DNA from: CAKZNE01 sp040222435
Lineage (GTDB): Bacteria > Bacteroidota > Bacteroidia > Flavobacteriales > Schleiferiaceae
NCBI GenBank assembly: GCA_965212245.1
Contig: OZ243107.1
Span: 372,001 to 436,000, forward strand
Reading direction: 5' to 3'
Length of the DNA stretch: 64,000 nt
Below are positions 34,409 to 43,651 of the stretch, piece by piece. A program made the translations under genes and the position numbers. Position 1 is the first letter of the stretch. Every line of letters begins with the position of its first letter. The notes beneath the pieces were generated by a model. The model did no database searches. It had not been told where the DNA came from and saw only the letters and a program-made list of their open reading frames with translations.

Positions 34409-35717
34409 CTGCCAGGGTCACTTTTATACGCTTTATCCTGCGTCCTTCCAGGCTTTCTACTTTAAAAACAAACGCATCAAACCGGGTTTCCTCATTCCGT
34501 TCCGGAAACTTACCGGCCAACTCCAACAGGAAACCAGCTAGCGTATCGGCTTCACCGCGCTTTTCGGCAAAAGCTTCGCCATCCACCTGCATCACTTTAA
34601 AAAAGTCGTTCAGGTGTATTTTACCTTCAAATACGTAATTGCGTTCATCCAATTTAGAGTACACCAATTCTTCATCATCAAACTCATCACTGATCTCCCC
34701 TACTATCTCTTCAATAACGTCTTCAAGAGTGATTATACCACAGGTTCCTCCAAATTCATCCACCACAATAGCCAAGTGAACTTTTTTATACTGAAATTCC
34801 TTTAACAGATCATCAATCTTTTTATTCTCAGGAACATAGAAGGGCTCCCGGATCAGAGCTAACCAATCAAAATCAGTAGCTTCCTCCACATGGGGTAAAA
34901 GATCTTTGATATACAGCACACCTTTTACCTGGTCAAAATTTTCTTCGTATACCGGTATCCGCGAATAGCCAGAGTCCAGAATAACGTCCATCACCCTGAC
35001 ATAGTCCCAGGATTGATCTACTGCTATCACATCCATCCTGGGTTTCATGATCTGCTTTACGGTTGTACTTCCAAACTTTACTATACCTTCCAGTATCTTC
35101 TGTTCATCATCTGTAGTATCTTCATTGGCAAGCTCCAGTGCCTGGCTAAGGTCATCTACCGAAAGATTCTCCGAACTGGTTCGTAAACGCCTCTCAATAA
35201 AAGAAGTAGAACGCACCAACATCAGACTGAAGGGCCTGAAAAACCATCGCATAATAAACATTGGGCGGCTCATGAATGACGAAAAGCTCACGGCCCTCCG
35301 ATTGGCGTATACTTTTGGCAGTACTTCACCAAATAGCAGAATAAGGAAAGTAATAGCCACTACCTGTACCAGAAAACCCAGTGTCTCATTATCCGAAAAA
35401 TCCATCAGCTCAGTGGTGAGGTATGACGAGAGGATAACAATACCCACGTTTATGAAATTATTGGATATCAGTATAGTAGCCAGAAGTGTTTTAGGATGAT
35501 CCAAAAGATCCGTAATGCTATCGTGAGCGGTTTTATTGGTCTGACGAAGTTCATCCAGATCCTGGGATCTGAGTGAAAAAAAAGCCACTTCTGAACCGCT
35601 GACTATAGCTGAACAGACCAGGAGAACAAACAATATGAGCAAAGGAACGATCAGAGCAGGATCAAACGGCTTGATAATATCGGCCAGAAAAAGGTAACTC
35701 GAGGGGTCGGGGTCCAA
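34380..35717 (-). CDS. gldE: gliding motility-associated protein GldE (CNNM/CBS/CorC-HlyC type)
   Basis: 445 residues. An N-terminal DUF21/CNNM membrane domain (helices about 20-190, with VSGSEVAFFSLRSQDLDELRQ) is followed by paired CBS domains (VKQIMKPRMDVIAVDQSWDYVRVMDVILDSGYSRIPVYEENFD, about 215-340) with VVDEFGGTCGIITLEDVIEEIVGEI, and a C-terminal CorC/HlyC transporter-associated domain. It resembles Mg2+/Co2+ efflux proteins but sits next to gldD as in other Bacteroidota. Confidence 0.95.
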   Translation of the reverse strand: MDPDPSSYLFLADIIKPFDPALIVPLLILFVLLVCSAIVSGSEVAFFSLRSQDLDELRQTNKTAHDSITDLLDHPKTLLATILISNNFINVGIVILSSYLTTELMDFSDNETLGFLVQVVAITFLILLFGEVLPKVYANRRAVSFSSFMSRPMFIMRWFFRPFSLMLVRSTSFIERRLRTSSENLSVDDLSQALELANEDTTDDEQKILEGIVKFGSTTVKQIMKPRMDVIAVDQSWDYVRVMDVILDSGYSRIPVYEENFDQVKGVLYIKDLLPHVEEATDFDWLALIREPFYVPENKKIDDLLKEFQYKKVHLAIVVDEFGGTCGIITLEDVIEEIVGEISDEFDDEELVYSKLDERNYVFEGKIHLNDFFKVMQVDGEAFAEKRGEADTLAGFLLELAGKFPERNEETRFDAFVFKVESLEGRRIKRIKVTLADDKEGVEKA

Positions 35718-35738
35718 ATTGATGTTGCTTAGTTAAAC

Positions 35739-36173
35739 TTAAAAGGGCAGATCGTCCTCTTCGGAATTCCTATCCAGGTCTGCTGGTTGCGCAGAATCTT
35801 GCGTAGTGTTGGCAGATGAAGGATTACCATCATCCCTGCGACCACCCAGCATAGTCATATTATCTGCATGCACTTCCGTGGCATATTGGCGTTCGCCACG
35901 ATCATTTTCCCAGCTACGGGTTTTGATCTTGCCCTCAATAAATACTTTATCGCCTTTGTGAAGATATTTCTCAGCCACTTCCGCCAAACCTCTGCGTAAA
36001 ACTATAGTATGCCATTCGGTTTGGGTAACTTTTTCATTCGTCTGACGGTTGGTGTAATTCTCAGAAGTAGCTATTGGAAAACGGGCCAGGGAATTACCAC
36101 CTTCAAAAGTTTTAATCTCAGGATCTTTCCCCAGATTACCGATTAGCATTACTTTATTAAGAGATCCAGACAT
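35739..36173 (-). CDS. ssb: single-stranded DNA-binding protein
   Basis: 144 residues: OB fold MSGSLNKVMLIGNLGKDPEI... with TEWHTIVLRRGLAEVAEKYLHKGDKVFIEGKIKTRSWEN, a short flexible tail from about 115, and the acidic tip EEDDLPF that binds partner proteins. Normal length. It lies between mutY and gldE, the usual Bacteroidota order. Confidence 0.97.
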   Translation of the reverse strand: MSGSLNKVMLIGNLGKDPEIKTFEGGNSLARFPIATSENYTNRQTNEKVTQTEWHTIVLRRGLAEVAEKYLHKGDKVFIEGKIKTRSWENDRGERQYATEVHADNMTMLGGRRDDGNPSSANTTQDSAQPADLDRNSEEDDLPF

Positions 36174-36206
36174 ATACCAAGTTCCGTTTAAAACAAATTT
36201 AAAAAA

Positions 36207-37280
36207 TTAGGCCCAGAAGCCAAATGGCAAAGTTAACTGATTTTGATCGAGATACTGCCGTAAAGGACGCGGAAAAGCCAGCTCATCTAACTCACTGTAC
36301 ATCACCCACTGTTGCCCTTCTCTCAACTCAACCACTTCATTTTCGGGCACCTGCAATTTTAGGATACGCACATGAATGGTTTGATGGCTTAACTTATGCG
36401 GGCTCAGAAAGGAGTATTCTATAATTTTAAAATCAGCAGGAAGTTTGAAAACTTCAATTAGTTCTTCCATTTCCAAAGGTTCCGGACCTTCATGAAGCGG
36501 AAACTGATATAGCTGTCGCCAGATATCCGAATCTTCACGTCTTTCAATTATCAAATGCCCTGAACGGTTCAATAAAAGGTAATGGAAGTAACGTTGCCGG
36601 TCATATTTCACCCTGTTTTTAACAGGTAATTCGCCTACCCTTCCCCTGCCATAAGCCATACACCTATCCTTGAGCACACATTTTTCACAATCCGGACTTT
36701 TCGGCACGCACTGCAGCGCACCAAACTCCATAATAGCTTGGTTATAAGTAGCCGGATCATCTTGGTCCAGCATCATCTCAGCAGCCGCTGCAAATTCCTT
36801 TTTACCTCCAGAACTGTTTATAGCCGTATCTATCCCCAAGAATCGGGACAATACACGATATACATTGCCGTCTACCACTGCATAGGCCTCTCCAAATGCA
36901 ATAGAGGCGATAGCTGCTGCCGTATAATCACCAACTCCTTTAAGTTTTTTGATCTCTGTGTAGGTAGACGGGAATTCACCCCCCATATCATTCTGAACCT
37001 GCCGTGCTGCGTGCAACATATTCCGTGCCCTGCTGTAATAACCCAGCCCTTCCCAAAGTTTCATTACGGCATCATCGTCCGCCTCTGCCAGATCTCTTAT
37101 AGAGGTAAAACGCTTTGAAAACTTCTCATAATATGAAAGGCCCTGGGACACCCTGGTTTGTTGCAGCATGATCTCAGAAAGCCAAACCCGGTAAGGATCG
37201 CTCGTTTTTCGCCACGGTAAATCGCGCTTATGGTCTTCATACCACTTTTTAAGCTCTGTTTGAAAAAAAGTTTTCGGCAA
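36207..37280 (-). CDS. mutY: A/G-specific adenine DNA glycosylase
   Basis: Removes adenine mispaired with 8-oxoG. 357 residues. The helix-hairpin-helix is at LKGVGDYTAAAIAS (about 113-126), with catalytic Glu36 (LSEIMLQQTRV), Asp137 (VVDGNVYRV) and the iron-sulfur cluster Cys191, Cys198, Cys201, Cys207. The C-terminal Nudix-like 8-oxoG reader domain starts near 230. The start codon is TTG; no better in-frame ATG precedes the family N-terminus. First gene of the block ending with DUF2007. Confidence 0.96.
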   Translation of the reverse strand: MPKTFFQTELKKWYEDHKRDLPWRKTSDPYRVWLSEIMLQQTRVSQGLSYYEKFSKRFTSIRDLAEADDDAVMKLWEGLGYYSRARNMLHAARQVQNDMGGEFPSTYTEIKKLKGVGDYTAAAIASIAFGEAYAVVDGNVYRVLSRFLGIDTAINSSGGKKEFAAAAEMMLDQDDPATYNQAIMEFGALQCVPKSPDCEKCVLKDRCMAYGRGRVGELPVKNRVKYDRQRYFHYLLLNRSGHLIIERREDSDIWRQLYQFPLHEGPEPLEMEELIEVFKLPADFKIIEYSFLSPHKLSHQTIHVRILKLQVPENEVVELREGQQWVMYSELDELAFPRPLRQYLDQNQLTLPFGFWA

Positions 37281-37352
37281 AATATTTGTATTTGAAGCAT
37301 TTAGAGGAGAAAAAATTGGAGAGATCTGTTTCCCGTTAAACTATTTTCCCCT

Positions 37353-37360
37353 TATATTTG
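37353..37360 (+). promoter_or_regulatory. possible -7 element of the HU gene
   Basis: TATATTTG fits TAnnTTTG 43 bases before the HU ATG. No TTG at the expected distance; a TTT lies near it. Confidence 0.4.
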
Positions 37361-37403
37361 CAGCCCTCAAAAATAGACAGTTTAACTTTTAATTAATATA
37401 CAA

Positions 37404-37694
37404 ATGACTAAAGCTGACATTGTAACCAGGATCTCCGACAAGACTGGTATGGAAAAAGCTGATGTACAGGCTACTGTAGAGGCTTTTATGAAAGAAGTAC
37501 GCAACTCACTGGAATCAGGTGATAATGTATACTTAAGGGGATTTGGAAGCTTTATTATTAAAAAGAGAGCCGAAAAGACCGGGCGTAATATTTCCAAGAA
37601 TACTACTATTATTATCCCGGCTCACAATATTCCTTCTTTTAAGCCTGCCAAAACTTTTGTTGACGCAGTTAAGAAAAAAGTAAAAGTTAAGTAG
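37404..37694 (+). CDS. HU family DNA-binding protein
   Basis: 96 residues: helix-turn-helix base MTKADIVTRISDKTGMEKADVQATVEAFMKEV, then LESGDNVYLRGFGSFIIKKRAEKTGRN with the DNA-bending arm ISKNTTIIIPAHNIPSFKPAKTF. Bends and compacts DNA; homodimer. A divergent promoter region lies between it and mutY. It is followed within 7 bases by the TPR gene. Confidence 0.96.
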   Translation: MTKADIVTRISDKTGMEKADVQATVEAFMKEVRNSLESGDNVYLRGFGSFIIKKRAEKTGRNISKNTTIIIPAHNIPSFKPAKTFVDAVKKKVKVK

Positions 37695-37700
37695 TAGATT

Positions 37701-38207
37701 ATGAAAAAAGGCCTGGCAATATTGATCTTAGTTGGCTTGGCCTTACTGGCGTTCTTGTATTTTTCACCGGTAACTCCTTCCAGCCCAAAATCAGGCACAA
37801 CGGAGGAAAGCGGATCGCATTCAGAAAGCGCTTCAGAAGGCCTTACTCCTGATCAAAGGGTAGATGAAGCCGTAATGAAGCTGGAATCTGGAGAGTTACC
37901 CCCAATGCAGGCTATTTTACAGATCAGGGCCGTGGCTGACGAGCATCCTGAAAATGTAAAGGCAAATTTCACCCTGGGGCTTATGTCACTGCAAACATCG
38001 CAGTATGAAAAAGCCATAGGGCGTTTTGAGAAAGTGCTCGAACAACAACCTCAAAACACTGATGCACACCGGTTACTCGCCAGAGCCCACCTTAATTTGG
38101 GAGACTCTGCCCGGGCCAGCGAAAGTTTACAGAGAGCATATGAAACAGCTGCTCCTGAACAAAAACAAGAAATTGATCAGCAATTAAAAGAACTAAGAGT
38201 TAACTAG
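37701..38207 (+). CDS. membrane-anchored TPR protein
   Basis: 168 residues. An N-terminal hydrophobic anchor (about 4-22) is followed by a Ser/Glu-rich spacer and two to three TPR motifs (KANFTLGLMSLQTSQYEKAIGRFEKVLEQQPQNTDAHRLLARAHLNLGDSARASESL). It would face the periplasm. Location between HU and the small basic protein/RNase G genes is a recurring Bacteroidota arrangement as far as I recall; its partner is unknown. Confidence 0.85.
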   Translation: MKKGLAILILVGLALLAFLYFSPVTPSSPKSGTTEESGSHSESASEGLTPDQRVDEAVMKLESGELPPMQAILQIRAVADEHPENVKANFTLGLMSLQTSQYEKAIGRFEKVLEQQPQNTDAHRLLARAHLNLGDSARASESLQRAYETAAPEQKQEIDQQLKELRVN

Positions 38208-38222
38208 TAAAACGTTTAGGTT

Positions 38223-38312
38223 ATGCCAAGCGGAAAGAAAAGAAAAAGACATAAGATGGCTACTCACAAGCGCAAAAAGCGCCTGAGAAAGAATCGCCAC
38301 AAGAAGAAGTAA
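38223..38312 (+). CDS. 29-residue Lys/Arg/His-rich protein, possible ribosomal (bS22/mS38-like)
   Basis: A 29-codon frame, ATG to TAA, with 21 basic residues (Lys, Arg, His); it opens MPSGKKRKRHKMATHK and ends RKNRHKKK. Composition and the KMxxHKRKKRLRKxR pattern resemble the AURKAIP1/COX24 domain of mitochondrial mS38 and actinobacterial bS22, which sit on the small subunit rRNA. A dedicated terminator follows and it lies just upstream of the RNase G gene. Its size puts it below usual gene-finder limits. The ribosomal role is inference. Confidence 0.75.
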   Translation: MPSGKKRKRHKMATHKRKKRLRKNRHKKK

Positions 38313-38341
38313 TTGTCTTCTACATTTTAGATACACATCAT

Positions 38342-38365
38342 AAAGCACCTTCAAGCGGTGCTTTT
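38342..38365 (+). terminator. terminator after small basic protein gene
   Basis: AAAGCACC and GGTGCTTT arms with a 7-base loop and short T-run, 30 bases after the stop and 44 before RNase G. Confidence 0.75.
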
Positions 38366-38408
38366 GGTGTTTCATTAATCCATAGCATCCGCTTTTACAT
38401 AAAGCGGT

Positions 38409-39977
38409 ATGCTAGTAAAATATTTAACGGTGAGTACAGAATTAATAATCAATTCTCGTACTGCCAACGATGTAGCCATAGCGCTACTCAGGGATGGTAA
38501 ACTCACAGAACTCCATTACGACAATGCTGATGAATTTGCAGTAGGTGATATTTACCTTGGCAAAATCAAAAAAGTTGTGCCGGGGCTCAATGCAGCCTTT
38601 GTGGATGTGGGTTATGAAAAAGACGCCTTTTTACATTATCACGATCTGGGACCTCAAATAAGGTCTTTGAACAAGTTTACTAAAAAGACCCTGACCGGCA
38701 AGCAGCGATGGTCGCTGACGGATTTTACCACCGAGCCGGACATCGATAAAAATGGCAGTATAGATAAAGTACTAAAATCCGGGCAAACGATTTTAGTGCA
38801 AATAGCAAAGGAGCCCATATCAACCAAAGGGCCCCGTATTACCTCCGAGCTTTCCCTGGCCGGACGGTACATTGTTTTAGTTCCTTTTAGCAATCGCATC
38901 AGCGTAAGCTCTAAAATGAGGGACAAGGATGAAAAAGACCGCTTACGCAGGTTAATCCAAAGTATATGCCCTAAAGGTTTTGGCGTAATTGTGCGCACAG
39001 CGGCTCAGGATTGCTCTGTGGCAGAACTGGATGCAGATCTTCAAAACCTCATCCAAAAGTGGAAAACCCTGCACCGCCAGATGCAGCGACTTAAGGCACC
39101 TGAACGCGCCTTGCGTGAACTGAACCGTGTTTCAGCACTTTTACGTGACATCCTCAATGACTCTTTTAACAGTATTACTACGGATGATCAGGACCTGGGA
39201 CAGGAACTAAGGGATTACCTTAAATCCATAGAGCCCGGCAAGGAAGAAATGGTAAAACAATACCAGGGCCGGGTTCCCATTTTTGACAGTCTGGGTGTGG
39301 AGCGCCAAATCAAAAGTTCGTTTGGCCGTTCAGTTTCCATGGGTAAAGGTGCTTACCTTATTATTGAGCATACGGAGGCTATGCACGTAATTGACGTGAA
39401 CAGTGGTAACCGTACCAATAGTAATGAAAACCAGGAGGCCAATGCCCTGACTGTAAACCTTGCGGCTGCCGAAGAAATTGCACGCCAGTTAAGGCTGCGT
39501 GATATGGGGGGTATAATTGTAGTGGACTTTATTGACCTTCATCGCTCCGAGAACCGTAAAAAGCTTTATGAAAAACTGAAGGAAGTAATGCGTTCCGACC
39601 GTGCGAAGCATAAAATACTTCCTCCCAGCCGCTTTGGTCTTATTGAGATCACCCGTCAACGGGTACGCCCGGAAATGAATATCCAAACCCGTGAAGAAAA
39701 CCCGGACGGCAATGGCGAGGTAGAAGCCCCGATACTCATTATAGATGAAATTGAAAACCGGCTGGAGCTTATAACCGCACAGGAAAAGGATAAAAACATC
39801 TTTTTACACACCCATCCTTTTATAGCAGCTTACCTTACCAAAGGTATTTTTAACAGCCTGCGCAGAAAGTGGTCCCGTAAATACAAGAAGAACCTCAAGA
39901 TTATTCCCCGCGACTCTTTTAAATTCCTGGAATATCATTTCTATAATAGTGGAGATGAGTTGTTTGAGTTTAAATAA
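38409..39977 (+). CDS. rng: ribonuclease G/E family endoribonuclease
   Basis: 522 residues. An S1 domain (about 40-130, VGDIYLGKIKKVVPGLNAAFVDVGYEKDAFLHYHDLG) is followed by the 5'-sensor/RNase H-like region and a DNase I-like catalytic domain with the metal Asp residues in HVIDVNSGN and IIVVDFIDL (about 330-375). It lacks the long RNase E scaffold tail, so it is the RNase G type. The start is ATG 38409 or GTG 38430; the latter (VSTELIINS) aligns better with family N-termini. Confidence 0.95.
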   Translation: MLVKYLTVSTELIINSRTANDVAIALLRDGKLTELHYDNADEFAVGDIYLGKIKKVVPGLNAAFVDVGYEKDAFLHYHDLGPQIRSLNKFTKKTLTGKQRWSLTDFTTEPDIDKNGSIDKVLKSGQTILVQIAKEPISTKGPRITSELSLAGRYIVLVPFSNRISVSSKMRDKDEKDRLRRLIQSICPKGFGVIVRTAAQDCSVAELDADLQNLIQKWKTLHRQMQRLKAPERALRELNRVSALLRDILNDSFNSITTDDQDLGQELRDYLKSIEPGKEEMVKQYQGRVPIFDSLGVERQIKSSFGRSVSMGKGAYLIIEHTEAMHVIDVNSGNRTNSNENQEANALTVNLAAAEEIARQLRLRDMGGIIVVDFIDLHRSENRKKLYEKLKEVMRSDRAKHKILPPSRFGLIEITRQRVRPEMNIQTREENPDGNGEVEAPILIIDEIENRLELITAQEKDKNIFLHTHPFIAAYLTKGIFNSLRRKWSRKYKKNLKIIPRDSFKFLEYHFYNSGDELFEFK

Positions 39978-40002
39978 ATCGTTTCTTTTACAAAAACCTC
40001 TT

Positions 40003-40031
40003 AAAAGCCCCTGTACCAGGGGCTTTTTTTT
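40003..40031 (+). terminator. terminator after rng
   Basis: AAAAGCCCCTG and complement around TAC, with a run of nine T on the 3' side. Confidence 0.9.
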
Positions 40032-40178
40032 TGATTTACCTCTTCGTGGGTTTTTACTGTTTCTCGTTTTCATAAGCAGTTAAATGAAAAATATTCAAAA
40101 TTGAAGTAAGCATATATATTTTCTGTATTTTCGGAACGGCAAATAATACTTTTGTTATCATCGTAAGGATGTCAGTTA

Positions 40179-41459
40179 ATGTTAGATAACCGGGCCTGCC
40201 CCGCTACCGCAGAAAGGTATATGATGAACAAAAGCTCCGCCCCGGCCACTGGGAAATCGAATTACTCAAAGCCCGTCTCCATAGTACCTCAAAATGATGA
40301 AAACCGTCTTCAGAAATTATACAATTATGAAATTCTGGATACGCCTGCTGAGGAAGCTTTTGATAAAATAGCCCATTTAGCTTGTCAGATATTTGATGTG
40401 CCCAATGGTTTTGTGACTTTTGTTGATAGAGATCGGGTATTTTTCAAATCCAACCTCAGTCCCTTAAAAGACAATTCCATTCCCCGTGAACATAGTCTTT
40501 GCTCATTAGCCGTACTGGAAGATAAGCTTACGCTATTTAAGGACACGCATACAATACCAGACCTTTTGGAGAGTCCTTATGTTTCAGGAAAAGGAGGTAT
40601 TCGATTTTACGCGGGCGCTCCGTTAAAAACGGCTGAAGGCCATCATTTGGGTACCGTATGTGTTACAGACTCCAAGCCCCGTGAAGCCACGGAAAAGCAA
40701 ATGAAAATGCTGGAAACCTTATCATCTTTGGTAATTGATGAACTGGAAAGCCGTTTGGCAGCACGTAAAGCGATACGTGCACAAGCCGATCTTCTGAACT
40801 TTACGGCCCATGATCTCAAAAACCCTACATCCACCATTTTGTTAGCAGCACAAGTTTTAAGCCTGGAGACCCGTGGCAATGAACACCTCAGCGATATGGT
40901 CAATACGGTTGAAGAATCTGCAAAGCGAATTCTAAGCCAGATCAATGACCTCATGTATATTTCGCAAATTGAGAATGGCGACTTTACTCTTAAAAAGGAG
41001 AATATATTTTTAGGTGAAATACTACAGGTTGTTCATTACAATTTCAAATTACTGGCCGCACAAAAAAAGCAAAAGCTGCATTTGAATATTGAATCGGAGG
41101 AAGAAATTCAGGTGGATCGCAATCGAATTCAGGAAGTTTTTGAAAACCTGATCAGCAACGCTATAAAATATGCTTACCCCGGCACTGATATTTTTATTCA
41201 CATGGCCACCCGAAGCGATAAAATCAGGGTTGCGGTGCGTGATGAAGGCCAGGGCTTAAATGAAACCGATAAAAACCAGCTTTTTACCAAATTTGCCCGG
41301 TTAAGCTCTACACCTACCGGTAAAGAACGCTCTGCCGGCCTTGGCCTTTTTATTGTAAAAACCCTGGTTGAGTTACATAAGGGATCTGTGTGGGCCGAAA
41401 GTGAAGGAAAAGACAAAGGTTCAACCTTTATAATTGAACTTCCGCTGGCCATATCCTGA
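40179..41459 (+). CDS. GAF-domain sensor histidine kinase
   Basis: 426 residues, no membrane segment. GAF domain about 45-195 (FDKIAHLACQIFDVPNGFVTFVDRDRVFFKS...GIRFYAGAPLKTAEGHHLGTVCV), the type found in redox or small-molecule sensors. Phosphoacceptor His211 in FTAHDLKNPTS, N-box ENLISNAIKYA, G1 DEGQGL and G2 GLGLFIVKTLVELH. No receiver or response regulator nearby, so the partner is elsewhere. Start at 40179 or the MM pair at 40221; a TACTTTTG box lies at 40147-40154. Confidence 0.9.
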   Translation: MLDNRACPATAERYMMNKSSAPATGKSNYSKPVSIVPQNDENRLQKLYNYEILDTPAEEAFDKIAHLACQIFDVPNGFVTFVDRDRVFFKSNLSPLKDNSIPREHSLCSLAVLEDKLTLFKDTHTIPDLLESPYVSGKGGIRFYAGAPLKTAEGHHLGTVCVTDSKPREATEKQMKMLETLSSLVIDELESRLAARKAIRAQADLLNFTAHDLKNPTSTILLAAQVLSLETRGNEHLSDMVNTVEESAKRILSQINDLMYISQIENGDFTLKKENIFLGEILQVVHYNFKLLAAQKKQKLHLNIESEEEIQVDRNRIQEVFENLISNAIKYAYPGTDIFIHMATRSDKIRVAVRDEGQGLNETDKNQLFTKFARLSSTPTGKERSAGLGLFIVKTLVELHKGSVWAESEGKDKGSTFIIELPLAIS

Positions 41460-41544
41460 TGATCTGAGTTTTCCCTTTTAAACGGATGCTTTAGTGCCGA
41501 ACCGATTAAATGGCTATTTTCGGAACTCAAATGCAAAATCCAAC

Positions 41545-43600
41545 ATGAAGAAAATAGCACTCCTCCTATTGCTGCTTAGCACAGCAGCACTTAATGCACA
41601 AGATAAAGTAATGACCCCTAAGCTACTTTGGGAGCTGGGACGCATAAGTCTTGAAACGGTTTCACCGGACGGTAAGAGTATGGTGTACGGAGTAACCAAT
41701 TATGATATTGAAGCCAATAAAGGGAATCGCAACCTGTATTACATGAGCCTGGATGGGCTTAACCGTAAACAGATTACTGATATGCCCGGCAGTGAATACG
41801 GAGCCTTTTACCTGAAAGGTGGTTCTATGATCGGGTTTTCGCACGGAGGGCAATTTCATATTATGAAGCCCGATGGTTCGGATAAAAAGCAAATCACCGA
41901 TATTGAAGGGATCGGCAACATTAAGGCTTATGATCTGCCCGATGGACGCATTGCTCTTCTCTTTACGAAAAGCGTAAAGCTGGATCAAACCACCGCTGAC
42001 CTTTACCCGGAACTTCCCAAAGCCGAGGCCTATATAATTGACGATTTGATGTACCGCCACTGGGACCACTGGAGTGATGCAGAGTACAATCATATCTGCA
42101 TAGCGTATATCGAAAAGGATATGCAACAGGTAACCGATTTTAAAGACCTGATGGAAGGTGAAAAGTTTGACACCCCTCTGAATCCTTTTGGTGGCAGTGA
42201 GTCCTTTACCCTTAGCCCCGATGGTAAAACCGTGGTTTATGAAGCTAAAAAACTAAATGGTAAGGATTGGGCGGTGAGCACCAACTCCGAATTGTACCAG
42301 GTAGATCTTGCCACCGGCAAAACCACCAATCTTACTAAAGGTATGATGGGTTATGATAAAGAACCTAAATTTTCTCCTGACGGTAGTAAGCTGGCCTGGA
42401 TGAGCATGAAAACACCGGGCTATGAAAGTGATGTGAATGACATTATTATTCATGATCTGAAGAGTGGAGAACAAATGCACGTATTGGTATCAGCCAATCT
42501 ATACGATGCTTTTACCTTTCATTCATACACCTGGGCTGATGAAAGAACGCTGTATGCCGGTGTGCCTGCCGGAGGCAGTAACCAAATTTTTAAAGTTGAA
42601 TTACCCAAAAGAATTGCCTCCAGCGGAGCTAAAGCCAATCTGAAAGTAATCACCAAAGGTGATTACAATCACAATCATTTTGAAGTAGCGGGCAAATCAC
42701 TGATCCTGGATCGCCAGGATATGAATCATGCTACTGAGATTTATAGATTAAACCCCTCTAACGGGGAGGCTATAGCTCTTACGCATGAGAATGACAACAT
42801 CTACAACACCCTTAAGGTTAGTAAAGTAGAAAAGCGGATGGTACCTGCTTCCGATGGAAAAGAAATGCTGGCATGGGTTATTTACCCACCTGATTTTGAT
42901 CCGGCTAAAAAATATCCCGCTTTATTGTATTGCCAGGGAGGACCCCAATCACAGGTATCACAGTTTTACAGCTTTCGCTGGAACTTTCAGCTTATGGCTG
43001 CACAAGGCTATAGTTATAGCGCCTAACCGCAGAGGTCTGCCGGGCTTTGGACGCGAATGGAATGAAGATATTTCTGGTGACTGGGGCGGACAAGCGATGC
43101 GGGATTACCTGGCAGCTATTGATGATATAAAAAAAGAGCCATTTGTAGATGAAACCAAATTAGGTTGTGTAGGTGCCAGTTACGGTGGTTATTCCGTGTA
43201 TTACCTGGCTGGTATTCATGAAAAAAGGTTTAAGGCCTTTATTTCACATTGTGGGCTCTTTGACCTGGAGAGCTGGTATCTTTCAACCGAAGAGTTGTTT
43301 TTTGCCAATCAGGATCTGGGTGGCCCGTTCTGGCTTCCGGAAAACAAGAAGACTTACGCCACTTTTGACCCAAAAGATTATGTGCAAAACTGGGATACAC
43401 CATTGCTCGTTATTCATGGCGGAAAAGACTTTAGGGTACCTGAAAACCAAGGCATGGAAGCTTTTCAGGCTGCCAAATTAATGGGTGTGCCGGCTAAGTT
43501 TCTCTACTTTCCGAATGAAGGGCACTGGATACTTAGCCCCCAAAATGGTTTGATATGGCACGACCAATTCTTCGGATGGCTCGATAAATGGCTGAAATAA
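41545..43600 (+). pseudogene. S9 family prolyl oligopeptidase, interrupted by a frameshift near 43010
   Basis: The start at 41545 gives a signal peptide (MKKIALLLLLLSTAALNAQ). The first frame carries the beta-propeller and the start of the hydrolase domain (LLYCQGGPQSQVSQFYSFRWNFQLMAAQGY), then hits a stop at 43024. The next frame continues seamlessly as VIAPNRRGLPGFGREWN to 43600 and holds Ser (GASYGGY), Asp (HGGKDFRVP) and His (EGHW). At the joint the sequence reads GGCTATAGTTATA, where GGC TAT ATA GTT ATA would restore the frame, so one TA unit is lost (or one base gained). A true mutation or a sequencing error are both possible. Confidence 0.88.
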
Positions 43601-43651
43601 GTGCTTTTATTGCCCTACTTTTGCCGATCAATTGTAACTAATTAAGGCACA

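Noticed and set aside
43005..43025. Programmed frameshift in the S9 peptidase gene
   Set aside because: No slippery heptamer or downstream structure was evident, and S9 peptidases are not known to use recoding; the neighbouring gene has an indel too.
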